A DNA stretch of 64,000 nucleotides from assembly GCA_036250195.1 (NCBI GenBank), contig JAVHZZ010000076.1, positions 434,001-498,000 on the forward strand. The letters run 5' to 3'. The notes under the pieces are model-generated. The model did not search any database. It was not told the origin of the DNA and saw only the letters and a program-made list of their open reading frames with translations. The position numbers and the translations under genes are program-made. This stretch comes from Mixophyes australis. Taxonomy: Eukaryota; Chordata; Amphibia; Anura; Limnodynastidae. Positions 14,325-28,469 of the stretch are shown one piece after another; positions within the stretch are counted from its first letter, which is position 1, and the number at the start of each line of letters is the position of its first letter.

Positions 14325-14430
14325 GGATTAAAAATAAAATGAAAATTAAGTATAATAATAAGATGAAAAATGAGATATAAAATAGAATAAAAAATAAAAT
14401 GAAAAAATAAGATGAAAAAAACTATAAAAA
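14325..14430 (+). repeat. Core block, flavour B, single
   Basis: Flavour B has AAGATGAAAAATGAGATATAAAATAG in place of the AACATG and GAGATG forms. It is followed by the diverged GAAATTTAAAATTAAAAA stretch (about 14524) and the ACTACAAG stretch (about 14750). The tandem second copy seen elsewhere is absent. Confidence 0.78.
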
Positions 14431-15807
14431 AAGATGAAAAATAAGATAAAAAAATAAGATGAAAAATAAGATAAAAAATAAGTATTAAAAATAAGATGAA
14501 AAATAAGTATAAAAATAAGATGAAATTTAAAATTAAAAATAAGATGAAATACAAGAATAAAAAATAAGTATAAAAAAGTATAAAAATAAGATGAAAGATA
14601 AGATGAAAAATAAGTGTAAAATAAGTATAAAAATAAGATAAAAAATAAGATGAAAAATAAGTATAAAAATGAGATAAAAAATGAGATGAAAAATAAGTAT
14701 AAATAAGTATAAAAATAAGATGAAATTTAAGAATAAAATAAAGATGAACTACAAGATTAAAAAATAAGTATAAAAAATAAGTATAAAAATAAGATAAAAG
14801 ATAAGATGAAAAATAAGATAAAAAATAAGATAAAAAATAAGTATAAAAATAAGATAAAAAATTAGATGAAAAATAAGTATAAAAATAAGATGAAAAATAA
14901 GATGAAAAATAAGTATAAAAATAAGATGAAAAATAAGATAAAAAATAAGTATAAAAATAAGATAAAAAAAGTATAAAAATAAGATGAAAAATAAGATGAA
15001 AAATAAGTATAAAAATAAGATAAAAAATAAGTATAAAAATAAGATAAAAAAAGTATAAAAATAAGATGAAAAATAAGATGAAAAATAAGTATAAAAATAA
15101 GATGAGAAATAAGTATAAAAATAAGATGAAAAATATGTATAAAAATAAGTATAAAAATAAGATAAAAAATGAGTATAAAAATAAGATGAAAAATAAGTAT
15201 AAAAATAAGATGAAAAATAAGTATAAAAATAAGTATAAAAATAAGATGAAAAATAAGATGAGAAATAAGTATAAAAATAAGATGAAAAATAAGATGAAAA
15301 AAAGTATAAAAATAAGATAAAAAAATAAGATGAATAATAAGTATAAAAATAAGATAAAAAATAAGATGAAAAATAAGATGAAAAATAAGATAAAAAATAA
15401 GTATAAAAATAGGATCAAACATAAGATAAAAAAAAAATGAAAAATAAGTATAAAAATAAGAGAAAAAATTAGATGAAAAATAAGTATAAAAATAAGATGA
15501 AAAATAAGATGAGAAATAAGTATAAAAATAAGATGAAAAATAAGTATAAAAATAAGAGAAAAAATACGATAAAAAATAAGATGAAAAATAAGTATAAAAA
15601 TAAGAGAAAAAATAAGATAAGAAATAAGTATAAAAATAAGATGAAAAATAAGTATAAAAATAAGAGAAAAAATATGATAAAAAATAAGTATAAAAATAAG
15701 ATAAAATATAAGATGATAAATAAGTATAAAAATAAGATGAAAAATAAGATAAAAAATAATAAGAAAAAATAAGATGAAAAATAAGATAAAAAATAAGTAT
15801 AAAAATA

Positions 15808-15836
15808 GGATCTAACATAAGATCAAAAATACGAAG
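15808..15836 (+). repeat. GATC/CpG marker, copy 3
   Basis: CpG at 15832, 2730 bp from the marker at 13078. The paired ACGAT lies at 15567. Confidence 0.85.
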
Positions 15837-16010
15837 AAAAAATAAGATTAAAAATAAGATAAAAAATAAGTATAAAAATGAAGATAAAAAATAAGTATAA
15901 AAATAAGATGAAAAATAAGATGAAAAATAAGTATAAAAATAAGATGAAAAATAAGTATAAAAATAAGATAAAAAATAAGTATAAAAATAAGATGAAAAAT
16001 AAGTATAAAA

Positions 16011-16607
16011 ATGAAGATAAAAAATAAGTATAAAAATAAGATGAAAAATAAGATGAAAAATAAGTATAAAAATAAGATGAAAAATAAGTATAAAAATAAG
16101 ATAAAAAATAAGTATAAAAATAAGATGAAAAATAAGTATAAAAATAAGATAAAAAATAAGTATAAAAATAAGATGAAAAATAAGATGAAAAATAAGATAA
16201 AAAATAAGTATAAAAATAAGATAAAAAATAAGTATAAAAATAAGATAAAAAATAAGTATAAAAATAAGATGAAAAATAAGATGAAAAATAAGATAAAAAA
16301 TAAGTATAAAAAGAAGATAAAAAATAAGTATAAAAATAAGATGAAAAATAAGATGAAATATAAGATGAAAAATAAGATGAAAAATAAGATAAAAAATAAG
16401 TATAAAAATAGGATCAAACATAAGATAAAAAATAAGATGAAAAATAGGTATAAAAATAAGATAAAAAATAAGTATAAAAATAAGATGAAAAATAAGTATA
16501 AAAATAAGATGAAAAATAAGTGTAAAAATAAGTATAAAAATAAGATGAAAAATAAGATGAGAAATAAGTATAAAAATAAGATGAGAAATAGGTATAAAAT
16601 AAGATGA
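16011..16607 (+). repeat. 597-bp block, preceded by a 133-bp duplication
   Basis: Same monomer order as at 13148. Its first 133 bp (from AAAAATGAAGATAA at about 15880) occur twice in tandem, the landmarks lying near 15881 and 16014. Confidence 0.82.
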
Positions 16608-17187
16608 AAAATAGGTATAAAAATAAGATAAAAAATAAGTATAAAAATAAGATGAAAAATAAGTATAAAAATAAGATGAAAAATAAGTGTAAAAATAAGT
16701 ATAAAAATAAGTATAAAAATAAGTTGAGAAATAGGTATAAAATAAGATGAAAAATAGGTATAAAAATAAGATAAAAAATAAGTATAAAAATAAGATGAAA
16801 AATAAGTATAAAAATAAGATGAAAAATAAGTGTAAAAATAAGTATAAAAATAAGATGAAAAATAAGATGAGAAATAAGTATAAAAATAAGATGAAAAATA
16901 AGTATAAAAATAAGATAAAAAATAAGATGAAAAATAAGATGAAAAATAAGATAAAAAATAAGTATAAAAATAGGATCAAACATAAGATAAAAAATAAGAT
17001 GAAAAATAAGTATAAAAATGAGATAAAAAATTAGATGAAAAATAAGTATAAATAAGTATAAAAATAAAATGAAAATTAAGAATAAAAATAATATGAACTA
17101 CAAGATTAAAAAATAAGTATAAAAAATAAGTATAAAAATAAGATGAAAAATAAGATAAAAAATAAGATAAAAAATAAGATAAAAAAA

Positions 17188-17832
17188 GGATTAAAAATAA
17201 AATGAAAATTAAGTATAATAATAAGATGAAAAATGAGATATAAAATAGAATAAAAAATAAAATGAAAAAATAAGATGAAAAAAACTATAAAAAAAGATGA
17301 AAAATAAGATAAAAAAATAAGATGAAAAAGAAGATAAAAAATAAGTATTAAAAATAAGATGAAAAATAAGATGAAAAATAAGTATAAAAATAAGATGAAA
17401 TTTAAAATTAAAAATAAGATGAAATACAAGAATAAAAAATAAGTATAAAAAAGTATAAAAATAAGATGAAAGATAAGATGAAAAATAAGTATAAAAATAA
17501 GATAAAATAAGATAAAAATAAGATGAAAAATAAGATAAAAAAAGGATTAAAAATAAAATGAAAATTAAGTATAATAATAAGATGAAAAATGAGATATAAA
17601 ATAGAATAAAAAATAAAATGAAAAAATAAGATGAAAAAAACTATAAAAAAAGATGAAAAATAAGATAAAAAAATAAGATGAAAAATAAGATAAAAAATAA
17701 GTATTAAAAATAAGATGAAAAATAAGTATAAAAATAAGATGAAATTTAAAATTAAAAATAAGATGAAATACAAGAATAAAAAATAAGTATAAAAAAGTAT
17801 AAAAATAAGATGAAAGATAAGATGAAAAATAA
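17188..17832 (+). repeat. 356-bp core pair (flavour B)
   Basis: GGATTA occurs at 17188 and 17544. The first copy carries AAAAAGAAGATAA and the second AAAAATAAGATAA at the same site. Here the second copy has one 12-mer fewer before GAAATTTAAAA, so that landmark is 344 bp apart instead of 356. Confidence 0.82.
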
Positions 17833-18429
17833 GTGTAAAATAAGTATAAAAATAAGATAAAAAATAAGATGAAAAATAAGTATAAAAATGAGATAAAAAA
17901 TGAGATGAAAAATAAGTATAAATAAGTATAAAAATAAGATGAAATTTAAGAATAAAATAAAGATGAACTACAAGATTAAAAAATAAGTATAAAAAATAAG
18001 TATAAAAATAAGATAAAAGATAAGATGAAAAATAAGTGTAAAAATAAGATGAAAAATAAGTATAAAAATAAGATAAAAAATTAGATGAAAAATAAGTATA
18101 AAAATAAGATGAAAAATAAGATAAAAAATAAGTATAAAAATAAGATGAAAAATAAGTATAAAAATAAGAGAAAAAATTAGATGAAAAAAAAGTATAAAAA
18201 TAAGATGAAAAATAAGATAAAAAATAAGTATAAAAATAAGATAACAAATAAGATGAATAATAAGTATAAAAATAAGATAAAAAATAAGATAAAAAATAAG
18301 TATAAAAATAAGTATAAAAATGAAGATAAAAAATAAGTATAAAAATAAGATGAAAAATAAGTATAAAAATAAGATAAAAAATAAGTATAAAAATAAGATA
18401 AAAAATAAGTATAAAAATAAGATAAAAAA

Positions 18430-19064
18430 TTAGATGAAAAATAAGTATATAAATAAGATGAAAAATAAGATGAAAAATAAGTAGAAAAATAAGATGAAAA
18501 AAAAGATGAAAAATAAGTATAAAAATAAGATAAAAAAAGTATAAAAATAAGATGAGAAATAAGTATAAAAATAAGATGAAAATAAGTATAAAAATAAGAT
18601 AAAAAATAAGTATAAAAATAAGATGAAAAATAAGTATAAAAATAAGATGAAAAATAAGTGTAAAAATAAGTATAAAAATAGGATCAAACATAGGATGAAA
18701 AATAAGTACAAAAATAAGACAAAAAATAAGTGTAAAAATAAGTATAAAAAATAAGTATAAAAATAAGATAAAAAATAAGTATAAAAATAAGATGAAAAAT
18801 AAGTATAAAAATAAGATGAAAAATAAGTGTAAAAATAAGTATAAAAATAGGATCAAACATAAGATGAAAAATAAGTATAAAAATAAGATAAAAAATAAGA
18901 TGAGAAATAAGTATAAAAATAAGATAAAAAATAAGTATAAAAAAAAGATGAAAAATAAGTATAAAAATAAGATAAAAAATAAGTATAAAAAAAAGATGAA
19001 AAATAAGTATAAAAATAAGATAAAAAATAAGTATAAAAATAAGATGAAAAATAAGATAAAAAAT
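18430..19064 (+). repeat. Private-variant block, copy 2
   Basis: It carries all the private variants of the block at 5101, with boxes at 18681 and 18850. After about 19064 it joins the tail type instead of continuing like copy 1. Confidence 0.8.
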
Positions 19065-20347
19065 AAGTATAAAAATAGGATCAAACATAAGATAAAAAAA
19101 AAAATGAAAAATAAGTATAAAAATAAGAGAAAAAATTAGATGAAAAATAAGTATAAAAATAAGATAAAAAAATAAGATGAATAATAAGTATAAAAATAAG
19201 ATGAAAAATAAGATAAAATATAAGATGAAAAATAAGTATAAAAATAAGATGAAAAATAAGATAATAATAAGTATAAAATTAAGATGAAAAATAAGATAAA
19301 AAATAAGATAAAAAATAAGATAAAAAATAAGTATAAAAAAAAGATAAAAAATTAGATGAAAAATAACTATAAAAATAAGATGAAAAATAAGATAAAAAAT
19401 AAGATAAAAAATAGATGAAAAATAAGTAGAAAAATAAGATGAAAAATAAGATAAAAAATAAGATAAAAAATAAGTATAAAAATAAGATGAAAAATAAGAT
19501 AAAAAATAAGTATAAAAATAAGATAAAAAAAGTATAAAAATAAGATGAAAAATAAGATGAAAAATAAGTATAAAAATAAGATGAGAAATAAGTATAAAAA
19601 TAAGATGAAAAATATGTATAAAAATAAGTATAAAAATAAGATAAAAAATGAGTATAAAAATAAGATGAAAAATAAGTATAAAAATAAGATGAAAAATAAG
19701 TATAAAAATAAGTATAAAAATAAGATGAAAAATAAGATGAGAAATAAGTATAAAAATAAGATGAAAAATAAGATGAAAAAAAGTATAAAAATAAGATAAA
19801 AAAATAAGATGAATAATAAGTATAAAAATAAGATAAAAAATAAGATGAAAAATAAGATGAAAAATAAGATAAAAAATAAGTATAAAAATAGGATCAAACA
19901 TAAGATAAAAAAAAAAATGAAAAATAAGTATAAAAATAAGAGAAAAAATTAGATGAAAAATAAGTATAAAAATAAGATGAAAAATAAGATGAGAAATAAG
20001 TATAAAAATAAGATGAAAAATAAGTATAAAAATAAGATAAAAAATAAGATGAATAATAAGTATAAAAATAAGATGAAAAATAAGTATAAAAATAAGAGAA
20101 AAAATACGATAAAAAATAAGATGAAAAATAAGTATAAAAATAAGAGAAAAAATAAGATAAGAAATAAGTATAAAAATAAGATGAAAAATAAGTATAAAAA
20201 TAAGAGAAAAAATATGATAAAAAATAAGTATAAAAATAAGATAAAATATAAGATGATAAATAAGTATAAAAATAAGATGAAAAATAAGATAAAAAATAAT
20301 AAGAAAAAATAAGATGAAAAATAAGATAAAAAATAAGTATAAAAATA

Positions 20348-20376
20348 GGATCTAACATAAGATCAAAAATACGAAG
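20348..20376 (+). repeat. GATC/CpG marker, copy 4
   Basis: CpG at 20372; paired ACGAT at 20107. Confidence 0.85.
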
Positions 20377-20417
20377 AAAAAATAAGATTAAAAATAAGAT
20401 AAAAAATAAGTTTAAAA

Positions 20418-21014
20418 ATGAAGATAAAAAATAAGTATAAAAATAAGATGAAAAATAAGATGAAAAATAAGTATAAAAATAAGATGAAAAATAAGTATAA
20501 AAATAAGATAAAAAATAAGTATAAAAATAAGATGAAAAATAAGTATAAAAATAAGATAAAAAATAAGTATAAAAATAAGATGAAAAATAAGATGAAAAAT
20601 AAGATAAAAAATAAGTATAAAAATAAGATAAAAAATAAGTATAAAAATAAGATAAAAAATAAGTATAAAAATAAGATGAAAAATAAGATGAAAAATAAGA
20701 TAAAAAATAAGTATAAAAAGAAGATAAAAAATAAGTATAAAAATAAGATGAAAAATAAGATGAAATATAAGATGAAAAATAAGATGAAAAATAAGATAAA
20801 AAATAAGTATAAAAATAGGATCAAACATAAGATAAAAAATAAGATGAAAAATAGGTATAAAAATAAGATAAAAAATAAGTATAAAAATAAGATGAAAAAT
20901 AAGTATAAAAATAAGATGAAAAATAAGTGTAAAAATAAGTATAAAAATAAGATGAAAAATAAGATGAGAAATAAGTATAAAAATAAGATGAGAAATAGGT
21001 ATAAAATAAGATGA
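20418..21014 (+). repeat. 597-bp block
   Basis: Same order and length as at 13148. A private change just upstream (AAGTTTAAAAAT near 20409, where other copies have AAGTATAAAAAT) marks this copy. Confidence 0.82.
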
Positions 21015-21594
21015 AAAATAGGTATAAAAATAAGATAAAAAATAAGTATAAAAATAAGATGAAAAATAAGTATAAAAATAAGATGAAAAATAAGTGTAAA
21101 AATAAGTATAAAAATAAGTATAAAAATAAGTTGAGAAATAGGTATAAAATAAGATGAAAAATAGGTATAAAAATAAGATAAAAAATAAGTATAAAAATAA
21201 GATGAAAAATAAGTATAAAAATAAGATGAAAAATAAGTGTAAAAATAAGTATAAAAATAAGATGAAAAATAAGATGAGAAATAAGTATAAAAATAAGATG
21301 AAAAATAAGTATAAAAATAAGATAAAAAATAAGATGAAAAATAAGATGAAAAATAAGATAAAAAATAAGTATAAAAATAGGATCAAACATAAGATAAAAA
21401 ATAAGATGAAAAATAAGTATAAAAATGAGATAAAAAATTAGATGAAAAATAAGTATAAATAAGTATAAAAATAAAATGAAAATTAAGAATAAAAATAATA
21501 TGAACTACAAGATTAAAAAATAAGTATAAAAAATAAGTATAAAAATAAGATGAAAAATAAGATAAAAAATAAGATAAAAAATAAGATAAAAAAA

Positions 21595-22251
21595 GGATTA
21601 AAAATAAAATGAAAATTAAGTATAATAATAAGATGAAAAATGAGATATAAAATAGAATAAAAAATAAAATGAAAAAATAAGATGAAAAAAACTATAAAAA
21701 AAGATGAAAAATAAGATAAAAAAATAAGATGAAAAAGAAGATAAAAAATAAGTATTAAAAATAAGATGAAAAATAAGATGAAAAATAAGTATAAAAATAA
21801 GATGAAATTTAAAATTAAAAATAAGATGAAATACAAGAATAAAAAATAAGTATAAAAAAGTATAAAAATAAGATGAAAGATAAGATGAAAAATAAGTATA
21901 AAAATAAGATAAAATAAGATAAAAATAAGATGAAAAATAAGATAAAAAAAGGATTAAAAATAAAATGAAAATTAAGTATAATAATAAGATGAAAAATGAG
22001 ATATAAAATAGAATAAAAAATAAAATGAAAAAATAAGATGAAAAAAACTATAAAAAAAGATGAAAAATAAGATAAAAAAATAAGATGAAAAATAAGATAA
22101 AAAATAAGTATTAAAAATAAGATGAAAAATAAGATGAAAAATAAGTATAAAAATAAGATGAAATTTAAAATTAAAAATAAGATGAAATACAAGAATAAAA
22201 AATAAGTATAAAAAAGTATAAAAATAAGATGAAAGATAAGATGAAAAATAA
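21595..22251 (+). repeat. 356-bp core pair (flavour B)
   Basis: GGATTA occurs at 21595 and 21951, and ATTTAAAATT near 21807 and 22163. Both landmarks are 356 bp apart, so this pair has no length change between its halves. Confidence 0.83.
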
Positions 22252-22884
22252 GTGTAAAATAAGTATAAAAATAAGATAAAAAATAAGATGAAAAATAAGT
22301 ATAAAAATGAGATAAAAAATGAGATGAAAAATAAGTATAAATAAGTATAAAAATAAGATGAAATTTAAGAATAAAATAAAGATGAACTACAAGATTAAAA
22401 AATAAGTATAAAAAATAAGTATAAAAATAAGATAAAAGATAAGATGAAAAATAAGTGTAAAAATAAGATGAAAAATAAGTATAAAAATAAGATAAAAAAT
22501 TAGATGAAAAATAAGTATAAAAATAAGATGAAAAATAAGATAAAAAATAAGTATAAAAATAAGATGAAAAATAAGTATAAAAATAAGAGAAAAAATTAGA
22601 TGAAAAAAAAGTATAAAAATAAGATGAAAAATAAGATAACAAATAAGTATAAAAATAAGATAACAAATAAGATGAATAATAAGTATAAAAATAAGATAAA
22701 AAATAAGATAAAAAATAAGTATAAAAATAAGTATAAAAATGAAGATAAAAAATAAGTATAAAAATAAGATGAAAAATAAGTATAAAAATAAGATAAAAAA
22801 TAAGTATAAAAATAAGATAAAAAATAAGTATAAAAATAAGATGAAAAATAAGATAAAAAATAAGTATAAAAATAAGATAAAAAA

Positions 22885-23240
22885 TTAGATGAAAAATAAG
22901 TATATAAATAAGATGAAAAATAAGATGAAAAATAAGTAGAAAAATAAGATGAAAAAAAAGATGAAAAATAAGTATAAAAATAAGATAAAAAAAGTATAAA
23001 AATAAGATGAGAAATAAGTATAAAAATAAGATGAAAATAAGTATAAAAATAAGATAAAAAATAAGTATAAAAATAAGATGAAAAATAAGTATAAAAATAA
23101 GATGAAAAATAAGTGTAAAAATAAGTATAAAAATAGGATCAAACATAGGATGAAAAATAAGTACAAAAATAAGACAAAAAATAAGTGTAAAAATAAGTAT
23201 AAAAAATAAGTATAAAAATAAGATAAAAAATAAGTATAAA
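22885..23240 (+). repeat. Private-variant block, copy 3 (truncated)
   Basis: It has TATATAAATAAG, CATAGGATG (box at 23136) and AAGTACAAAAAT, but the second box and its following monomers are missing. Confidence 0.8.
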
Positions 23241-23753
23241 AATAAGATAAAAAATAAGTATAAAAAAAAGATGAAAAATAAGTATAAAAATAAGATAAAA
23301 AATAAGTATAAAAATAAGATGAAAAATAAGATAAAAAATAAGATGAAAAATAAGATAAAAAATAAGATAAAAAATAAGATAAAAAATAAGTATAAAAAAA
23401 AGATAAAAAATTAGATGAAAAATAACTATAAAAATAAGATGAAAAATAAGATAAAAAATAAGATAAAAAATAGATGAAAAATAAGTAGAAAAATAAGATG
23501 AAAAATAAGATAAAAAATAAGATAAAAAATAAGTATAAAAATAAGATAAAAAATTAGATGAAAAATAAGTATAAAAATAAGATGAAAAATAAGATGAAAA
23601 ATAAGTATAAAAATAAGATGAAAAATAAGATAAAAAATAAGTATAAAAATAAGATAAAAAAAGTATAAAAATAAGATGAAAAATAAGATGAAAAATAAGT
23701 ATAAAAATAAGATAAAATAAGATAAAAATAAGATGAAAAATAAGATAAAAAAA

Positions 23754-23862
23754 GGATTAAAAATAAAATGAAAATTAAGTATAATAATAACATGAAAAAT
23801 GAGATGTAAAATAGAATAAAAAATAAAATGAAAAAATAAGATGAAAAAAACTATAAAAAAAG
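23754..23862 (+). repeat. Core block, flavour A, single (rightmost flavour-A copy)
   Basis: It has the AACATG and GAGATGTAAAATAG signs, and its flanks match the 6150 block (the leader at about 23554 and the monomer run at 23900-24103). No flavour-A core is seen to the right of it. Confidence 0.8.
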
Positions 23863-25463
23863 ATGAAAAATAAGATAAAAAATAAGTATTAAAAATAAGA
23901 TGAAAAATAAGATGAAAAATAAGTATAAAAATAAGTATAAAAATAAGATGAGAAATAAGTATAAAAATAAGATGAAAAATATGTATAAAAATAAGTATAA
24001 AAATAAGATAAAAAATAAGTATAAAAATAAGATGAAAAATAAGTATAAAAATAAGATGAAAAATAAGTATAAAAATAAGTATAAAAAATTAGATGAAAAA
24101 TAAGTATAAAAATAAGATGAAAAATAAGATGAAAAAAAGTATAAAAATAAGATAAAAAATTAGATGAAAAATAAGTATAAAAATAGGATAAAAAATAAGT
24201 ATAAAAATAAGATGAAAAATAAGATAAAAAATAAGATAAAAAATAAGTATAAAAATAAGATAAAAAATTAGATGAAAAATAAGTATAAAAATAAGATGAA
24301 AAATAAGATGAGAAATAAGTATAAAAATAAGATGAAAAAAAAGATGAAAAATAAGTATAAAAATAAGATAAAAAAAGTATAAAAATAAGATGAGAAATAA
24401 GTATAAAAATAAGATGAAAATAAGTATAAAAATAAGATAAAAAATAAGTATAAAAATAAGATGAAAAATAAGTATAAAAATAAGATGAAAAATAAGTGTA
24501 AAAATAAGTATAAAAATAGGATCAAACATAAGATGAAAAATAAGTATAAAAATAAGACAAAAAATAAGTGTAAAAATAAGTATAAAAAATAAGTATAAAA
24601 ATAAGATAAAAAATAAGTATAAAAATAAGATGAAAAATAAGTATAAAAATAAGATGAAAAATAAGTGTAAAAATAAGTATAAAAATAGGATCAAACATAA
24701 GATGAAAAATAAGTATAAAAATAAGATAAAAAATAAGATGAAAAATAAGTATAAAAATAAGATAAAAAATAAGTATAAAAATAAGATGAAAAATAAGTAT
24801 AAAAATAAGATAAAAAATAAGTATAAAAAATAGATGAAAAATAAGTAGAAAAATAAGATGAAAAATAAGATAAAAAATAAGATAAAAAATAAGTATAAAA
24901 ATAAGATAAAAAATTAGATGAAAAATAAGTATAAAAATAAGATGAAAAATAAGATGAAAAATAAGTATAAAAATAAGATGAAAAATAAGATAAAAAATAA
25001 GTATAAAAATAAGATAAAAAAAGTATAAAAATAAGATGAAAAATAAGATGAAAAATAAGTATAAAAATAAGTATAAAAATAAGATGAGAAATAAGTATAA
25101 AAATAAGATGAAAAATATGTATAAAAATAAGTATAAAAATAAGATAAAAAATAAGTATAAAAATAAGATGAAAAATAAGTATAAAAATAAGATGAAAAAT
25201 AAGTATAAAAATAAGTATAAAAAATTAGATGAAAAATAAGTATAAAAATAAGATGAAAAATAAGATGAAAAAAGTATAAAAATAAGATAAAAAAATAAGA
25301 TGAATAATAAGTATAAAAATAAGATAAAAAATAAGATGAAAAATAAGATGAAAAATAAGTATAAAAATAAGATAAAAAATAAGTATAAAAATAAGATAAA
25401 AAATAAGTATAAAAATAAGATGAAAAATAAGATAAAAAATAAGTATAAAAATAAGATAAAAAA

Positions 25464-27957
25464 TTAGATAAAAATAAGTATAAAAATAGGATAAAAAATA
25501 AGTATAAAAATAAGATGAAAAATAAGATAAAAAATAAGATAAAAAATAAGTATAAAAATAAGATAAAAAATTAGATGAAAAATAAGTATAAAAATAAGAT
25601 GAAAAATAAGATAAAAAATAATAAGAAAAAATAAGATGAAAAATAAGATAAAAAATAAGTATAAAAATAAGTATAAAAATGAAGATAAAAAATAAGTATA
25701 AAAATAAGATGAAAAATAAGTATAAAAATAAGATAAAAAATAAGTATAAAAATAAGATAAAAAATAAGTATAAAAATAAGATGAAAAATAAGATAAAAAA
25801 TAAGTATAAAAATAAGATAAAAAATTAGATGAAAAATAAGTATAAAAATAGGATAAAAAATAAGTATAAAAATAAGATGAAAAATAAGATAAAAAATAAG
25901 ATAAAAAATAAGTATAAAAATAAGATGAAAAATTAGATGAAAAATAAGTATAAAAATAAGATGAAAAATAAGATGAAAAATAAGTAGAAAAATAAGATGA
26001 AAAAAAAGATGAAAAATAAGTATAAAAATAAGATAAAAAAAGTATAAAAATAAGATGAGAAATAAGTATAAAAATAAGATGAAAAATAAGTGTAAAAATA
26101 AGTATAAAAATAGGATCAAACATAAGATGAAAAATAAGTATAAAAATAAGACAAAAAATAAGTGTAAAAATAAGTATAAAAATAAGATAAAAAATAAGTA
26201 TAAAAATAAGATGAAAAATAAGTGTAAAAATAAGATGAAAAATAAGATAAAAAATAAGATGAAAAATAAGTATAAAAATAAGATAAAAAATAAGTATAAA
26301 AATAAGATGAAAAATAAGTATAAAAATAAGATAAAAAATAAGTATAAAAATAAGATGAAAAATAAGATAAAAATTAAGATGAAAAATAAGATAAAAAATA
26401 AGATAAAAAATAAGATAAAAAATAAGTATAAAAAAAAGATAAAAAATTAGATGAAAAATAACTATAAAAATAAGATGAAAAATAAGATAAAAAATAAGAT
26501 AAAAAATAGATGAAAAATAAGTAGAATAATAAGATGAAAAATAAGATAAAAAATAAGATAAAAAATAAGTATAAAAATAAGATAAAAAATTAGATGAAAA
26601 ATAAGTATAAAAATAAGATGAAAAATAAGATGAAAAATAAGTATAAAAATAAGATGAAAAATAAGATAAAAAATAAGTATAAAAATAAGATAAAAAAAGT
26701 ATAAAAATAAGATGAAAAATAAGATGAAAAATAAGTATAAAAATAAGTATAAAAATAAGATGAGAAATAAGTATAAAAATAAGATGAAAAATATGTATAA
26801 AAATAAGTATAAAAATAAGATAAAAAATGAGTATAAAAATAAGATGAAAAATAAGTATAAAAATAAGATGAAAAATAAGTATAAAAATAAGTATAAAAAT
26901 AAGATGAAAAATAAGATGAGAAATAAGTATAAAAATAAGATGAAAAATAAGATGAAAAAAAGTATAAAAATAAGATAAAAAAATAAGATGAATAATAAGT
27001 ATAAAAATAAGATAAAAAATAAGATGAAAAATAAGATGAAAAATAAGATAAAAAATAAGTATAAAAATAGGATCAAACATAAGATAAAAAAAAAAATGAA
27101 AAATAAGTATAAAAATAAGAGAAAAAATTAGATGAAAAATAAGTATAAAAATAAGATAAAAAAATAAGATGAATAATAAGTATAAAAATAAGATGAAAAA
27201 TAAGATAAAATATAAGATGAAAAATAAGTATAAAAATAAGATGAAAAATAAGATAATAATAAGTATAAAATTAAGATGAAAAATAAGATAAAAAATAAGA
27301 TAAAAAATAAGATAAAAAATAAGTATAAAAAAAAGATAAAAAATTAGATGAAAAATAACTATAAAAATAAGATGAAAAATAAGATAAAAAATAAGATAAA
27401 AAATAGATGAAAAATAAGTAGAAAAATAAGATGAAAAATAAGATAAAAAATAAGATAAAAAATAAGTATAAAAATAAGATAAAAAATTAGATGAAAAATA
27501 AGTATAAAAATAAGATGAAAAATAAGATGAAAAATAAGTATAAAAATAAGATGAAAAATAAGATAAAAAATAAGTATAAAAATAAGATAAAAAAAGTATA
27601 AAAATAAGATGAAAAATAAGATGAAAAATAAGTATAAAAATAAGATGAGAAATAAGTATAAAAATAAGATGAAAAATATGTATAAAAATAAGTATAAAAA
27701 TAAGATAAAAAATGAGTATAAAAATAAGATGAAAAATAAGTATAAAAATAAGATGAAAAATAAGTATAAAAATAAGTATAAAAATAAGATGAAAAATAAG
27801 ATGAGAAATAAGTATAAAAATAAGATGAAAAATAAGATGAAAAAAAGTATAAAAATAAGATAAAAAAATAAGATGAATAATAAGTATAAAAATAAGATAA
27901 AAAATAAGATGAAAAATAAGATGAAAAATAAGATAAAAAATAAGTATAAAAATAGGA
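25464..27957 (+). repeat. 2.5-kb block, ending in an 885-bp pair
   Basis: One of four near-identical copies. Boxes lie at 26113, 27070 and 27955; the last two are 885 bp apart and bracket a tandem pair. Private change: GTAGAATAAT near 26522, where the others have GTAGAAAAAT. The - strand is open in one frame for 833 codons; I regard that as an effect of the 12-bp period. Confidence 0.87.
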
Positions 27958-28399
27958 TCAAACATAAGATAAAAAAAAAAATGAAAAATAAGTATAAAAA
28001 TAAGAGAAAAAATTAGATGAAAAATAAGTATAAAAATAAGATGAAAAATAAGATGAGAAATAAGTATAAAAATAAGATGAAAAATAAGTATAAAAATAAG
28101 ATAAAAAATAAGATGAATAATAAGTATAAAAATAAGATGAAAAATAAGTATAAAAATAAGAGAAAAAATATGATAAAAAATAAGATGAAAAATAAGTATA
28201 AAAATAAGATAAGAAATAAGTATAAAAATAAGATGAAAAATAAGTATAAAAATAAGAGAAAAAATATGATAAAAAATAAGTATAAAAATAAGATAAAATA
28301 TAAGATGATAAATAAGTATAAAAATAAGATGAAAAATAAGATAAAAAATAATAAGAAAAAATAAGATGAAAAATAAGATAAAAAATAAGTATAAAAATA

Positions 28400-28428
28400 G
28401 GATCTAACATAAGATCAAAAATACGAAG
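28400..28428 (+). repeat. GATC/CpG marker, copy 5
   Basis: CpG at 28424. The paired upstream site reads ATGAT (about 28170), so the second CpG of the block is absent. Confidence 0.85.
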
Positions 28429-28469
28429 AAAAAATAAGATTAAAAATAAGATAAAAAATAAGTATAAAA

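Larger units (their letters stand above)
12684..19893 (+). repeat. Higher-order repeat copy 2 (about 7.2 kb)
   Basis: This copy carries the opening block twice (about 12684-13110 and 15415-15840, offset 2730 bp) and two 597-bp blocks (13148 and 16011). It has a single GGATTA core at 14325 and a core pair at 17188. Next come the 5-kb private block again (18430-19064) and a tail with boxes at 19078 and 19891. The doubling suggests that a 2.7-2.9 kb internal segment was duplicated in tandem. Confidence 0.75.
19894..27957 (+). repeat. Higher-order repeat copy 3 (about 8.1 kb)
   Basis: Order: opening block with CpG marker (20348); 597-bp block (20418-21014); core pair of flavour B (21595-22251); private-variant block (22885-23240); a flavour-A core (23754); a bridge with boxes at 24519 and 24688; and the 2.5-kb block (25464-27957). 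It is the only copy that holds both core flavours, so it looks like the junction between the older left-hand organisation and the younger right-hand one. Confidence 0.78.

Noticed and set aside
25464..27965. Reverse-strand open frame of 833 codons, with the same frame at 33939, 49924 and 59204 and similar ones elsewhere
   Set aside because: It is made only of Ile-Phe-X-Leu type repeats, with the other two reverse frames also open over much of the same stretch. It shifts frame with each 10-, 11- or 13-bp monomer. Conservation between copies comes from whole-block duplication at the DNA level.
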